Below are positions 45,622 through 54,324 of a DNA stretch of 64,000 bases, in pieces. Under the pieces are notes generated by a model. The model ran no database searches, had not been told where the DNA came from, and saw only the letters and a program-made list of their open reading frames with translations. Location of the stretch: NCBI RefSeq assembly GCF_017876795.1, contig NZ_JAGIOR010000005.1, positions 1 to 64,000 on the forward strand. Direction: 5' to 3'. The position numbers and the translations under genes are program-made. The stretch is from Rhizobium leguminosarum. Lineage in GTDB: Bacteria; Pseudomonadota; Alphaproteobacteria; Rhizobiales; Rhizobiaceae. Position 1 is the stretch's first letter. Each line of letters begins with the position of its first letter.

Positions 45622-45990
45622 TCATATCAGGTGCGGCATCATTGCAACGATCAGCGTCGGCATGCCGAGAAGCCGCGGGGCGAGTGCTTTGGCCAATCGT
45701 GCCAGCACGATGTAATGGGCGACGTAAAGCGCAACAGCACCAAGGGTTCGGTCGATGCAAACCAGCCGACAGGGGCGTCAAAGACACCGCAATGACCGGC
45801 AAGAATCTCCTTCCAGACCTGTCCACATGCTCCGCCAAGGCTCGACCCTGCCAAACGCCATCCACCGCTTCGGCTAAATCCCCATAGCGCCAAACAACCC
45901 GCGCCTTCGCTCAATCCGGCTTCAATGAGGTCCGATCAGTGAATGCCGCACGCTCAGCGCCCGGACCTCACAGAACCCTCCAGATTCACA
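45622..45990 (+). other. Non-coding right end of the IS91-like element
   Basis: About 370 bp after the transposase with no credible gene. Its last 140 bp recur at 2466-2606. Presumably holds the element terminus needed for rolling-circle transposition. Confidence 0.7.
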
Positions 45991-45997
45991 GTAGAGG

Positions 45998-46360
45998 ACA
46001 TTAACATTAGCGGCACACTCGCGCGGCGCAGCCTAGAGCTGTTGCGGCACCCAATGCTGAGACCGTCAACCGAATGAAGATTATGGAGCAATTTCTTGGC
46101 GCCGATGCGCGCATTATCAATAAATCGAGGTCACCGAGTCGTTGCAGGTTAATTTGAGTGCGCGCGTAGCGGAGGTCTCCCGAAGAGCCATGAAGAAGCC
46201 GGGCGTCAACCGCTGCGATTTGAGTGAAACGGGCAATTTCAAAGTTGGTTAGGCTGTGGGAACAAGGCTTGTTACGACGTCGGCAATAAGGCGGGAACCG
46301 GATTCAGCCGTGGCATGCACCCATGTCAGCGACGCAGTTCTCGGTGCGCTCGTCCCAAAG
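45998..46360 (+). pseudogene. rhcC2: rhcC2 copy 1, segment 3
   Basis: Aligns with intact rhcC2 (copy 2): ATTAGCGGCAC (SGTL), a jump to CACCCAATGCTGAG (APNAE), GGAGCAATTTCTTGGCGCCG (EQFLGA), CGCGTAGCGGAGGTCTCCCG (RVAEVSR) and onward to the SDGNINVSAVLDAL region. Several frameshifts and an internal deletion of about 90 codons. Stops at IS21. Confidence 0.88.
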
Positions 46361-46530
46361 TGCGGGTTTCGCAAAGTCACGGACAGGGATTTCAGTAAGT
46401 CGCGGACACCGATTTCACTAAGTACGGGACAGTGATTTCACAAAGTCGCGGACAGTGTCGCGACAGATTTTGATCGATTTTCGTGTGCGCCGATCTGGCA
46501 CTTTGCCCTCGTGGTTTGAGCGAGGACAAG

Positions 46531-48084
46531 ATGCCCAGGCGGAAGCAAGCGAGACATACCGACGTGAAGGATATCCGATCGATCCTGCGGCTGACGTTCG
46601 AGCAGGGATTATCGATACGTGCCGTTTCTCAGCGGCTGAAGATGAGCAAGACGTCGGTTTCGACGTACCTGCTGCGGGCAAAGGAAGCCGGGCTTGCCGT
46701 CTGGCCGCTACCTCCGGGCCTGGACGAGGACGATGTTCTTGAGCATCGACTATTCCGGCGAATGGGACGGCCTCCACGCGATACCGTCGAGCCGAATTGG
46801 CCGAAGATGGCCAGCGAACTGAAGCGCAAGGGCGTCACGCTCCATTTGCTGTGGCAGGAATACCGGGAAGCTCACCCGGACGGCTATGGCTATACATGGT
46901 TTTGCGGCCGGTTTGCCGATCACGAAAGCCGAGCCAGGCCCACCTACCGCAGCCGTCACGTTGCTGGTGTCGCGATGGAATGCGACTACGCCGGCCATAC
47001 GATCCCGATCATCGATCCATCTACTGGCGAGATCCGCTCGGCACAGATTTATGTGGCGGTGCTGAGCGCGACTCAATTGACGTTCGCTTATGCCAGCTTC
47101 AGCCAGAAGCTGCCCGATTGGATCGAAGCAAACCAGCGGGCCTTCAGTTACTTCGGTGGCGTGACGAAGACGACGATCTGCGACAACCTCAAGGCGGCGG
47201 TGGCCAAGGCGCTATGGTTCGAACCGACATTGAATGCGACCTTTGCCGCCTTCGCCGAGCACTACGACACAACAGTAGTTCCGGCACGCCCTCGGCATCC
47301 TCGCGACAAACCCTCCGCTGAAGGGACGGTTTTAATCGTCGAGAGATGGGTCCTGGCCAGACTTCGAAACGAGCAGTTCTTTAGCCTTGTCGATCTCAAT
47401 ATCCGCATCAGCGCCTTGATCGAGGACCTCAATACCCGAACTATGCGGCGGTATGGCAAATCTCGACGCGCCTTGTTCGATGAAGTTGAGCGCTCTGAGC
47501 TCAAGCCGCTGCCTTCAACGCCGTTTGAGTATGCGGAATGGAAGACCGCCAAGGTCCATCCCGATTACCATATCGAGGTCGAGAAGACCTTCTATTCCGT
47601 GCCGCATGGACTGATCGGAAAGCGGGTAGATGTCAGGCTAACGTATCGGACTGTCGAGATCTTTTTTGACCACAGACGTGTGGCCAGCCATATCCGGAGT
47701 TCGCAGCGCTCAGGCCACGTCACCGTCAATCAACACATGCCCAAGGCGCACCAGCGCTACGCAAACACGACACCCCACACGTTACGCCGGGAAGCAGCGA
47801 AGGTTGGGGCCAATACGGCGACTTTTATCGAACGTCTGCTCAGCGACCGCCCACATCCCGAACAGGGCTACCGGTCCGCTCAAGGCGTTCTCTCCCTGGC
47901 GCGCCGCTACCAATCCGACCGGCTGGAGCGGGCTTGCGAACGGGCGCTGATCATCAACGCACTGAGCTATTCGTCTGTTGCCAACATTCTCAGATCTGGT
48001 CTCGATCAGGCTCCGGCCATGAGCGAGGCCGTGAAGCCGGCGCCGCCGCACGGCAATATCCGCGGCAAAACCTACTACCAATGA
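46531..48084 (+). CDS. istA: IS21 transposase IstA
   Basis: 517 residues from ATG 46531 (MPRRKQARHTDVKDIRSILR); the frame is open upstream. Helix-turn-helix (GLSIRAVSQRLKMSKTSVSTYL), DDE core (AMECDYAGHTIPIID, KTTICDNLKAAV, RPRHPRDKPSAEGTVLIVERW) and a C-terminal beta-barrel. Intact. Confidence 0.93.
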   Translation: MPRRKQARHTDVKDIRSILRLTFEQGLSIRAVSQRLKMSKTSVSTYLLRAKEAGLAVWPLPPGLDEDDVLEHRLFRRMGRPPRDTVEPNWPKMASELKRKGVTLHLLWQEYREAHPDGYGYTWFCGRFADHESRARPTYRSRHVAGVAMECDYAGHTIPIIDPSTGEIRSAQIYVAVLSATQLTFAYASFSQKLPDWIEANQRAFSYFGGVTKTTICDNLKAAVAKALWFEPTLNATFAAFAEHYDTTVVPARPRHPRDKPSAEGTVLIVERWVLARLRNEQFFSLVDLNIRISALIEDLNTRTMRRYGKSRRALFDEVERSELKPLPSTPFEYAEWKTAKVHPDYHIEVEKTFYSVPHGLIGKRVDVRLTYRTVEIFFDHRRVASHIRSSQRSGHVTVNQHMPKAHQRYANTTPHTLRREAAKVGANTATFIERLLSDRPHPEQGYRSAQGVLSLARRYQSDRLERACERALIINALSYSSVANILRSGLDQAPAMSEAVKPAPPHGNIRGKTYYQ

Positions 48085-48096
48085 AGAGGACATCAG

Positions 48097-48873
48097 ATGC
48101 TGACACATCCAACACTGGAGCAGATGAACACGCTTGGTCTTGCCGGCATGGCAACGGCCTATCGCGAGCTTATCGAACAAGCTCATGGAAATGACCTTAG
48201 CTTCGACGAACGACTGGGGTTGATGCTTGACCGGGAGATCGCCGTAAGAACTGACCGCCGGCTGACAAACCGGCTCGCCACCGCAAAACTTCGGTTCGCC
48301 AATGCTTCGATCGAAGACATCGATTTTGGATCCCATCGCGGCCTGGACCGCCGTAACGTCCTATCTCTGGCGCAAGGTGCATGGCTGAAGGCGAACGAGA
48401 ACCTGATCCTGACCGGCCAGACAGGGACCGGCAAGACGTGGATTGCTTGTGCTTTTGCACGCCAAGCGGCCCGCCTCGACTATTCGGTCCTCTACGTTCG
48501 TATGCCGCGGTTGTTTGAGGACCTCGCGCTTGCCAGGCTGGACGGGCGCTTTCCGCGCCTCATCGACAAGCTTGCACGGGTTCACCTCCTGGTGCTCGAT
48601 GATTGGGGAACCCACACCTTGAACGACCGGCAGCGCCTTGATCTGCTAGAGATATTCGAGGAGCGATATCGACGAAAGTCGACCCTGATCACCGCTCAAC
48701 TTCCCGTGGCTGCCTGGCATGAGATGATTGGAGAGGCCACTTTAGCTGACGCAATCTTAGACCGTATTGTTCATAACGCACACCGCATAACGCTCGAAGG
48801 CGACAGCATGCGGAAGCGGAAAACACCAATGCTCTTGACCGGCGCCGAAATAAACGAAATCAATCACCCCTAA
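48097..48873 (+). CDS. istB: IS21 helper ATPase IstB
   Basis: 258 residues. AAA+ ATPase of the DnaC type that selects target DNA: Walker [10 protein letters not shown], Walker [11 protein letters not shown], sensor [15 protein letters not shown] and [10 protein letters not shown]. Lies 12 bp after istA. Confidence 0.93.
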   Translation: MLTHPTLEQMNTLGLAGMATAYRELIEQAHGNDLSFDERLGLMLDREIAVRTDRRLTNRLATAKLRFANASIEDIDFGSHRGLDRRNVLSLAQGAWLKANENLILTGQTGTGKTWIACAFARQAARLDYSVLYVRMPRLFEDLALARLDGRFPRLIDKLARVHLLVLDDWGTHTLNDRQRLDLLEIFEERYRRKSTLITAQLPVAAWHEMIGEATLADAILDRIVHNAHRITLEGDSMRKRKTPMLLTGAEINEINHP

Positions 48874-48978
48874 CAGCAACTAGGCAGGCGGAATTCGATC
48901 GAACCCGCTGTCCGCGACTTAGCGAAATGCCTGTCCGCGACTTGCTGAAATGGCTGTCCCGATTCACCGAAATCCGCA

Positions 48979-49085
48979 CCCAAAGCATCTTGCGTCCGTA
49001 TTGAAGCCGAAACTCACCGCGATGAGCCGTCTAACTGAACGGAATCTCGTCGTCCTGCTGTTGCAAAGCCCTATCATCCGAGTGT
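48979..49085 (+). pseudogene. rhcC2: rhcC2 copy 1, segment 4
   Basis: GCATCTTGCGTCCGTATTG and CTCACCGCGATG match copy 2 (EHLASVLAEPNLTAM) immediately after the IS21 target repeat; similarity fades by about 49085. The C-terminal secretin half is not found. Confidence 0.8.
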
Positions 49086-49108
49086 GGGCCTTAGGAGGAA
49101 TTGCTACA

Positions 49109-49258
49109 ATGCCCATTCAGGCTTCCCCTACGATTGTGATTGTGGATGATGACGCCGATGTGATTTCTATGGTGTCTGACTATCTTCGGGAAAAGGGTAT
49201 GAAAGTCCTTTCTTCGGCAACCGGGCGAGGACTGCTCCGGTTTGTCGAGGCTAGATGA
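49109..49258 (+). pseudogene. Response regulator receiver domain, N-terminal fragment
   Basis: MPIQASPTIVIVDDDADVIS then MVSDYLREKGMKVLSSATGR: the first strand (VDDD) and helix of a receiver domain, with a strong AGGAGG ribosome site. Cut after about 45 residues by the IS110 fragment, before the phospho-acceptor. Confidence 0.75.
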
Positions 49259-49453
49259 CCACGTTGATAATGGTCCCGTCTCGAATACGACGCGCTTTGC
49301 GTGCGGAGCGTGCTTGCGGATAATTTGCGCCAAAAGCTGTGGGTCAGAGGGACACTTCCCGCGCCATATTCGCTTCCCGTCTTCTCGTATCGAGATCGCG
49401 GTGTCTTTCAAAGAAACGTCCAGTCCGATATATTCGACCATGGTTGCCTCCAT
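49259..49453 (-). pseudogene. IS110-family transposase, N-terminal fragment
   Basis: MVEYIGLDVSLKDTAISIRE, KCPSDPQLLAQIIRKHAPHA and VVFETGPLSTW form the DEDD domain start; cut after about 60 residues. A different IS110 from those at 10901 and 55627. Confidence 0.85.
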
Positions 49454-50017
49454 TTGATGTGTGGGCCCGGTTCAATCGTGAGCCCGTAATTCCATCTTAT
49501 CGGGGGCAGCCACTCGTGCCAGCAATTGCACAGAGGAAATGGCCTGGGGTGAACCGCGCCGCGACTACCCCATGTTTAAGTGCTAAATCTGCGGCGATTT
49601 TCCGCTAACATCCTCCCATCTCGGACGAGCAGTGGTCCCTCCATTCCTGCGACAGAATTGCACCATCAAAATCTGGGATCAAACAGCTAGGCTCCACCGC
49701 AGGAACAGAGCAAGAAGGAAAAGCCGTGCTTCATGGTGGGCTTATGGAGAACCGCCAAGCTGCTGGAATGAGTACCCTTGCGGTGTTGCCCAACACTGGC
49801 TCTCCACCGAGCCTGCGCATAGTTACCGACATCCGCCACTCAAATTCCAATGGCGGGACGGCCTTGTAATCTGTGCCGTGGTCGCGCCTGCATGCAAGGC
49901 GATTAGCCCGCCTGCGCCTGAAGTGGTCCAATCAATTGCTGCGCATCACCAACCGTTTCGCGCTAGCCAACAACCGTTGCCGTCCGTTTCGCAACGCCGT
50001 CGTCAGGGGTGCTTATG
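49454..50017. other. 560-bp region with no recognised gene
   Basis: Several short frames on both strands, none with familiar motifs or a convincing ribosome site. Possibly remnant DNA beyond the 3' end of the rhcC2 unit. Confidence 0.4.
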
Positions 50018-50617
50018 TCAGCGCGGGTTGTTAGGTCCTGGCTCAGGTGCGTCCTTGTCCGTGGCGAAGGTCCTGTATTTGGCTACGGGGGTAGCCGCAC
50101 GATCGCCATTGCTTGGCCTGACAGCCGGGTTGTCGAGCAAGTTGCGCGGATCGTTGACCATGACAGCCAGATTGTGGCGGATCGAGCAGCCAAGCGTTTG
50201 GTCGAAAGAATTGTCTTTGCCTAATGGGCTGGAAAGCGACGGGCACTGGGGAGGACTCGCACTGTAGACAATCGCCTCTACTCTCACCGAGACGCCGTCG
50301 TTCTGATCAATGCTGGGGTCGAGCAGGACGTTGTGAGCGTCGACCCCCATTTCCTTGGCCTGACTGGCTATCTGCGCGCTGAGCCGAGGTGGGCCGCCGA
50401 TAAGGAGCTGGAGCGCGTCGACTCGACCGCGACTGGCACTCACAATGAAACCACGCAGACGCTGGCGCTTGGTCGCGGGCTCCCGCAACTGCAGGACGAT
50501 TCTCTCCTGCCGGACAAGGATTGCTTGTGCCGATGGGTCGACATCGAGTGGCGCGCTGGTTGTGCAGCCAACTACATTGGCGGTCAGAACCAGCAGGCTT
50601 ATGATTCTCAACGTCAT
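50018..50617 (-). CDS. CpaD-like lipoprotein (y4xK type)
   Basis: 199 residues from ATG 50617. Signal peptide with lipobox ending at Cys18 (LLVLTANVVGCTTS). The body has the CpaD pattern: RLRGFIVSASRGRVDALQL and the C-terminal LGCSIRHNLAVMVNDPRNLL and AVRPSNGDRAATPVAKYR. CpaD proteins are outer-membrane lipoproteins of Tad pili that work with the CpaC secretin; here the gene follows rhcC2 by 10 bp, as I recall for y4xJ-y4xK in NGR234. Likely a pilotin-like or stabilising partner of RhcC2 (inference). Confidence 0.78.
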   Translation of the reverse strand: MTLRIISLLVLTANVVGCTTSAPLDVDPSAQAILVRQERIVLQLREPATKRQRLRGFIVSASRGRVDALQLLIGGPPRLSAQIASQAKEMGVDAHNVLLDPSIDQNDGVSVRVEAIVYSASPPQCPSLSSPLGKDNSFDQTLGCSIRHNLAVMVNDPRNLLDNPAVRPSNGDRAATPVAKYRTFATDKDAPEPGPNNPR

Positions 50618-50627
50618 TGTGTGATTG

Positions 50628-52088
50628 TTATTCGATGATAAAGCCGGCACCGCTGGCGCGACTTGATACGCCGGTGCGAGGAGCACCGTGGGCTGGCGGC
50701 GGACTTGCCAACGAATTTTTCGGAGTGCCCCACACACCCAAGGCCGGCTCGATGCGGTCGGTGGGTGCGCTCATCTGGCTCGGGCTCGATCCTGGCCGTA
50801 CGATGTAAGGCGTGACGATAATAACCAGTTCCGTTTCCTCTTTTTGGAATGAGGACGAACGGAACAGGGCGCCGAGGACTGGCACGTCACCGAGCCATGG
50901 AAAGGCACTGATATCAGTGTTGACGCTGCGCCTGATCAGCCCGCCGATTGCGAAGCTTTGGCCGCTGGCGAGCTCGACAACCGTGTCGGCGCGCCGCGTG
51001 GAGATGGCAGGCACGGAGATACCGTTCATTTGGACGGCTCCTTGTGACGACAGTTCACTGGCCTCCGGCTTTACCCGAATATTGATCTGATTGTTGCTGA
51101 GAACGGTGGGTACGAATTCCAGGCTGACACCGAAGTGCCGGAATTCAACCGAGGCTTGCCCGTTGTTCTGCACGACCGGAATGGGAAATTCACCGCCCGC
51201 CAGGAAGCTGGCGGACTCACCGGACATCGCGGTGAGATTTGGCTCAGCCAATACGGACGCAAGATGCTCCGTGGCGAGAGCATCGAGAACCGCGCTGACG
51301 TTGATATTGCCATCGCTGAATCCGATTCCTGCCTTGAAACCAGCCTCGTTGCCACTGCTCAACAAGCCCATTTTGAAATTGCCGATTTGACCGAAAGCGG
51401 AGAGGTTGACGCCGAGCTTCTTCATGGCGCTTCGGGAGACCTCCGCTACGCGCACACTCAGATTAACCTGCAACGACCCGGTGACCTGGATTTTATTTAC
51501 AATCTGCGCACCGGCGCCGAGAAATTGCTCAGTAATTTTCATTGCGGTGTCGACGACCTCAGCATTAGGTGCCGTACCGCTCAGGACTGCGCCGCGCGGC
51601 GTGTAGCTGACGTGGATCGGGTAGTCGCCGGTTTGGGCCCTCAACATGGCGCGCAGGTCCTCGATCGGCTGCGACACGACAATCTGCAACTGGGCGAGAG
51701 CCTCTCCGTTCTCGTCGAGGGCGAACAAGGTCGTCCGCCCGGATTTCTTGCCAAAGACGAAGATGGTTTTGTTCGAGGGTGCCTGATAGTCTGCGATCGT
51801 TGGGTCGGCAACAAAAATGCTAGCGGCTGGCGCGGAAAGATGAACTGTCTTGCCGAGCGAGGAGGAAAGGTTCAGCGTGCCGCTAATACTATTAGGAGAG
51901 GCGTGCGACGTCCCCCCACCACTGTCATCCTGCTTGGTCTGGGCAACGGCAGAAAGTGGAGATAGCAAAATGACCGCGCACAGGAAGTGGCGAAGGCAAG
52001 GAAAGACGACCGATTTCGGGGTGTTGACGATGATCTGCCGCCGATCGTCACCAGGGCGCTTGTTGCGAACGATGTTCATGGCAGTCAT
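50628..52088 (-). CDS. rhcC2: RhcC2, T3SS outer-membrane secretin component (intact copy)
   Basis: 486 residues (ATG 52079 possible, MNIVRNKRPG). Signal peptide CLRHFLCAVILLSPLSAVAQ. Then an N-terminal pilus/secretin domain (GKTVHLSAPAASIFVADPTI), a BON domain (GDYPIHVSYTPRGAVLSGTA), and the secretin core (VNLSVRVAEVSRSAMKKLGV, VLAEPNLTAMSGESASFLAGGEFPIPV, VPTVLSNNQINIRVKPEASEL, RRADTVVELASGQSFAIGGL, DVPVLGALFRS, LVIIVTPYIVRP). Rhizobia split the secretin between RhcC1 and RhcC2; RhcC1 is not in the window. Lies 20 bp after ttsI copy 2. A decayed second copy runs from 38345 to 49085. Confidence 0.88.
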   Translation of the reverse strand: MTAMNIVRNKRPGDDRRQIIVNTPKSVVFPCLRHFLCAVILLSPLSAVAQTKQDDSGGGTSHASPNSISGTLNLSSSLGKTVHLSAPAASIFVADPTIADYQAPSNKTIFVFGKKSGRTTLFALDENGEALAQLQIVVSQPIEDLRAMLRAQTGDYPIHVSYTPRGAVLSGTAPNAEVVDTAMKITEQFLGAGAQIVNKIQVTGSLQVNLSVRVAEVSRSAMKKLGVNLSAFGQIGNFKMGLLSSGNEAGFKAGIGFSDGNINVSAVLDALATEHLASVLAEPNLTAMSGESASFLAGGEFPIPVVQNNGQASVEFRHFGVSLEFVPTVLSNNQINIRVKPEASELSSQGAVQMNGISVPAISTRRADTVVELASGQSFAIGGLIRRSVNTDISAFPWLGDVPVLGALFRSSSFQKEETELVIIVTPYIVRPGSSPSQMSAPTDRIEPALGVWGTPKNSLASPPPAHGAPRTGVSSRASGAGFIIE

Positions 52089-52108
52089 TGCTCTTCAGTT
52101 CGACCAAC

Positions 52109-52795
52109 TCAGGCTGACGCCGTCCCAGTCAATTCAAGGACGTAGCCGATGCCACGTGTGGTCTGGATGCGTAGCGTTGCAGCGGACTTGGTCAAATGTC
52201 CGCGTAAGCGATAGATTCCGACTTCGAGTGCGTTGGCTGAGACCTCGTGATTGAACGTATAGACACTGTCTTCCAGCTGATCGCGAGGCACGGTTCGGCC
52301 GGCGCGGTTGAGCAGATGCTCAAGAATGATCAGTTCGCGGCGCGCGATCTTTAGCGGCCGACCACCAACGCAAACCTGTCGGCTAATCGGATCGAAGGTG
52401 AGATTGCCAAATTCCAGTATGGGGTCGGTCACCTGTGTTGATCGACGCAGAACGGCTCGCATCCTGGCGACGAGCTCTTCACTAGAGAGGGGTTTCGGCA
52501 GGAAATCGTCTGCGCCACCGTTGAAAATCGCAATTCGCCTTTCGAGATCGTTGAGGTTACTCATAATGATGGCAGGAATTGAATGCCTGTCACGCCTTAA
52601 CTGCCTCAGCCAATCCAAACTATCTCCATCCGGCAGGGCGAGCTCTAGCAGCATGATTTCATAGCTTGCGAAACAAATAGCAGTCGACGCTTCTTCCAGG
52701 GTACAAGCCACGTTAACGGTGAAACCATACTCCGCGAGCGGTCCTCGCATCGAGCGCGTAAGATCGCTATGATCATCAACGAGTAACGTTCGCAT
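52109..52795 (-). CDS. ttsI: TtsI, T3SS transcriptional activator, copy 2
   Basis: 228 residues, ATG 52795 after GAGAAGAAA. Receiver with VDDHSD acidic residues and Glu51 in place of the phospho-acceptor Asp (MLLELALPDGD), Lys in FLPKPLSS; winged helix with LKIARRELIILEHLLNRAGR and VSANALEVGIYRLRGHL. About nine in ten residues match copy 1. Probably transcribed with rhcC2 and the lipoprotein gene. A tts box lies about 585 bp upstream; no nod box was found in between. Confidence 0.9.
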   Translation of the reverse strand: MRTLLVDDHSDLTRSMRGPLAEYGFTVNVACTLEEASTAICFASYEIMLLELALPDGDSLDWLRQLRRDRHSIPAIIMSNLNDLERRIAIFNGGADDFLPKPLSSEELVARMRAVLRRSTQVTDPILEFGNLTFDPISRQVCVGGRPLKIARRELIILEHLLNRAGRTVPRDQLEDSVYTFNHEVSANALEVGIYRLRGHLTKSAATLRIQTTRGIGYVLELTGTASA

Positions 52796-53379
52796 TTTCT
52801 TCTCCTATCAAGGCACGACAAACCACTGGGGTGTCACCGTCGGCTGTGAGACCGGGGCGACATGATCAGCCGCGCAACTGTGGCGTATTCGCCGTCACTC
52901 TTTCCGATGGATAATCGTCAAAGGCGCAGGCAGGCCACTCAACCGCGGCACGTTCAGCCAGGAGGCGAAGTCATACCGATGATCCTCTGCGGATTCCTTG
53001 AAGCGAGAATCCAGTCCGAACCGACAAGAGCCCCGATTTCGGGTGCACCGTCTTCCCCTGACAACCGCAATATCCCGGATATATCGGCCGCGGAGCCAGG
53101 GAACTCGAAGTTCCGCTGAAGTGCGCATCATAGTGCAGTCTTCAGTTGCGCATTTCTGAAGCGCTGGACACCGTTTCCGACTTGCAATCGAGGGGAGGCA
53201 AAGGACTGCCTCACGAGCAATAACAGGCAAGAGCGATGGACCAGCTGACGGGCCGTCCGGCCGCCCAACAAAAAATTCCGCGTGCCACGTCTGCGATTTC
53301 TCTACGTATCAATCCTCCTGAGTTCAGCCCTTGCATTCGATCGGTCCGGCGCCTCCGTCCAGAGAATCACATAACCATG
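52796..53379. other. Long leader of ttsI copy 2
   Basis: 585 bp. Its distal part (about 53230-53380) matches the leader of ttsI copy 1; the part nearer the gene (52800-53230) is extra relative to copy 1. No reading frame is convincing. Confidence 0.5.
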
Positions 53380-53411
53380 AGTAGGATGGTTAGCTTTCGA
53401 GAAGCTGACGA
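53380..53411 (-). promoter_or_regulatory. tts box upstream of ttsI copy 2
   Basis: Minus strand TCGTCAGCTTCTCGAAAGCT followed by AACCATCCTA, one base different from the box at 37429. Directed towards ttsI copy 2. Confidence 0.88.
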
Positions 53412-53480
53412 ACCTCCCAACGATTCATTTTGCGGTCGATCGCGAAGGAATTTGGGAGGTTCTGGAGTTCTTGGGCATGT
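53412..53480. other. Sequence between tts box and IS6
   Basis: 70 bp, similar to 37350-37428. Copy 1's nod-box region has no counterpart because IS6 begins here. Confidence 0.6.
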
Positions 53481-54292
53481 GGTATTGCCAAGTTGTTTGT
53501 CATTGGATGCAAGGCGGCGCGAGCCCTGCTTTTTCAAGCGGTCATTTCTGCAGTGTAGTCGGACCACAGGCAGAAGGCATCTGCCCTGGCGTGTCGCCAG
53601 GAGCGGGCTGAGAGTTTGTATCGGCGGGGACGAAAGATGGTGTTTATCTGATCGTGGGCTGACAGGAAGCGTTGCGCTTGACGAGGCGATTTGAACCGCC
53701 CCATGATCTTCTCTCGCTTCCTCGTCTGACGGTGTGAGTTTTCAATGCTGTTGTTCAGGCCCTTGTGGGCCCGATGATCAGCATCTGGCGTCAGGTCTTG
53801 TATCGGCTTGATATAGCTGCGCAGCTTGTCCGTCACGACGACACGTCGTTCACCGAATTGCTTGACCAGCCTTGAGAAAAAACGCTTGGCAGCCTTGGTA
53901 TTGCGGCGAGCTTGAACCAGAATGTCGAGCACGTCACCATCGGCGTCAATTGCCCGCCAAAGCCAGAATTTCTTTCCGCCGATCGTGATGACAGCCTCAT
54001 CCATATGCCACTTATCGTTCGGCTTGGGCCGGTCTCTGCGAATGCAGTCGGCAAAATGTCGGCCAAAGCGGTTGATCCAGAGACGAACCCTTTCCCTGCT
54101 CACGATAACACCGCGTTCAGCAAGAAGGTCTTCCACATCGGCCGTGCTCAGAGCAAAACGATGATAGGCCCAGACCGCGTAGGCAACGACTTCACGCGGA
54201 AAACGAAACCCCTTCAGACGGGGGAAAGTGCTCAGCAAGCTCATGTCGTCTCGATAATCGAAACGCCGGGGTCAAAACAACTTGGCAATACC
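53481..54292 (-). mobile_element. Complete IS6-family element
   Basis: 812 bp with ends GGTATTGCCAAGTTGTTT / AAACAACTTGGCAATACC-type inverted repeats. No 8-bp target repeat (GGGCATGT left, ACCGTGAG right), which fits IS6 cointegrate or deletion events. It separates the ttsI-rhcC2 unit from the rhc operon. Confidence 0.92.
53534..54244 (-). CDS. IS6-family transposase
   Basis: 236 residues, intact DDE enzyme: FPREVVAYAVWAYHRFALST, VEDLLAERGVIVSRERVRLW, WHMDEAVITIGGKKFWLWRA (first Asp), VVVTDKLRSYIKPIQDL (second Asp), HRAHKGLNNSIENSHRQTRKREK (Glu) and a C-terminal FLSAHDQINTIFRPRRY. Confidence 0.93.
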   Translation of the reverse strand: MSLLSTFPRLKGFRFPREVVAYAVWAYHRFALSTADVEDLLAERGVIVSRERVRLWINRFGRHFADCIRRDRPKPNDKWHMDEAVITIGGKKFWLWRAIDADGDVLDILVQARRNTKAAKRFFSRLVKQFGERRVVVTDKLRSYIKPIQDLTPDADHRAHKGLNNSIENSHRQTRKREKIMGRFKSPRQAQRFLSAHDQINTIFRPRRYKLSARSWRHARADAFCLWSDYTAEMTA

Positions 54293-54324
54293 ACCGTGAG
54301 CAACTCCTTCAACAAGATTCTAAT

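Larger units (their letters stand above)
40084..45990 (+). mobile_element. IS91-like element carrying a RIT element
   Basis: Bounded on both sides by rhcC2 sequence. Contents: a tyrosine recombinase gene (40182-41097), an IS91 transposase split in two (41110-41303 and 44641-45621) by the RIT element, and a non-coding right end (45622-45990) whose last 140 bp recur at 2466-2606. Left boundary approximate. Confidence 0.8.
46361..48978 (+). mobile_element. Complete IS21-family element with 7-bp target repeats
   Basis: 2618 bp. Ends TGCGGGTTTCG / CGAAATCCGCA; repeated AAGTCGCGGACAG motifs inside both ends, as IS21 transposase binding sites. CCCAAAG flanks both sides (46354-46360, 48979-48985). 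Confidence 0.92.

Noticed and set aside
52796..53480. nod box upstream of ttsI copy 2
   Set aside because: No pair of ATC-N9-GAT motifs with the AATC tail was found by eye on the relevant strand.
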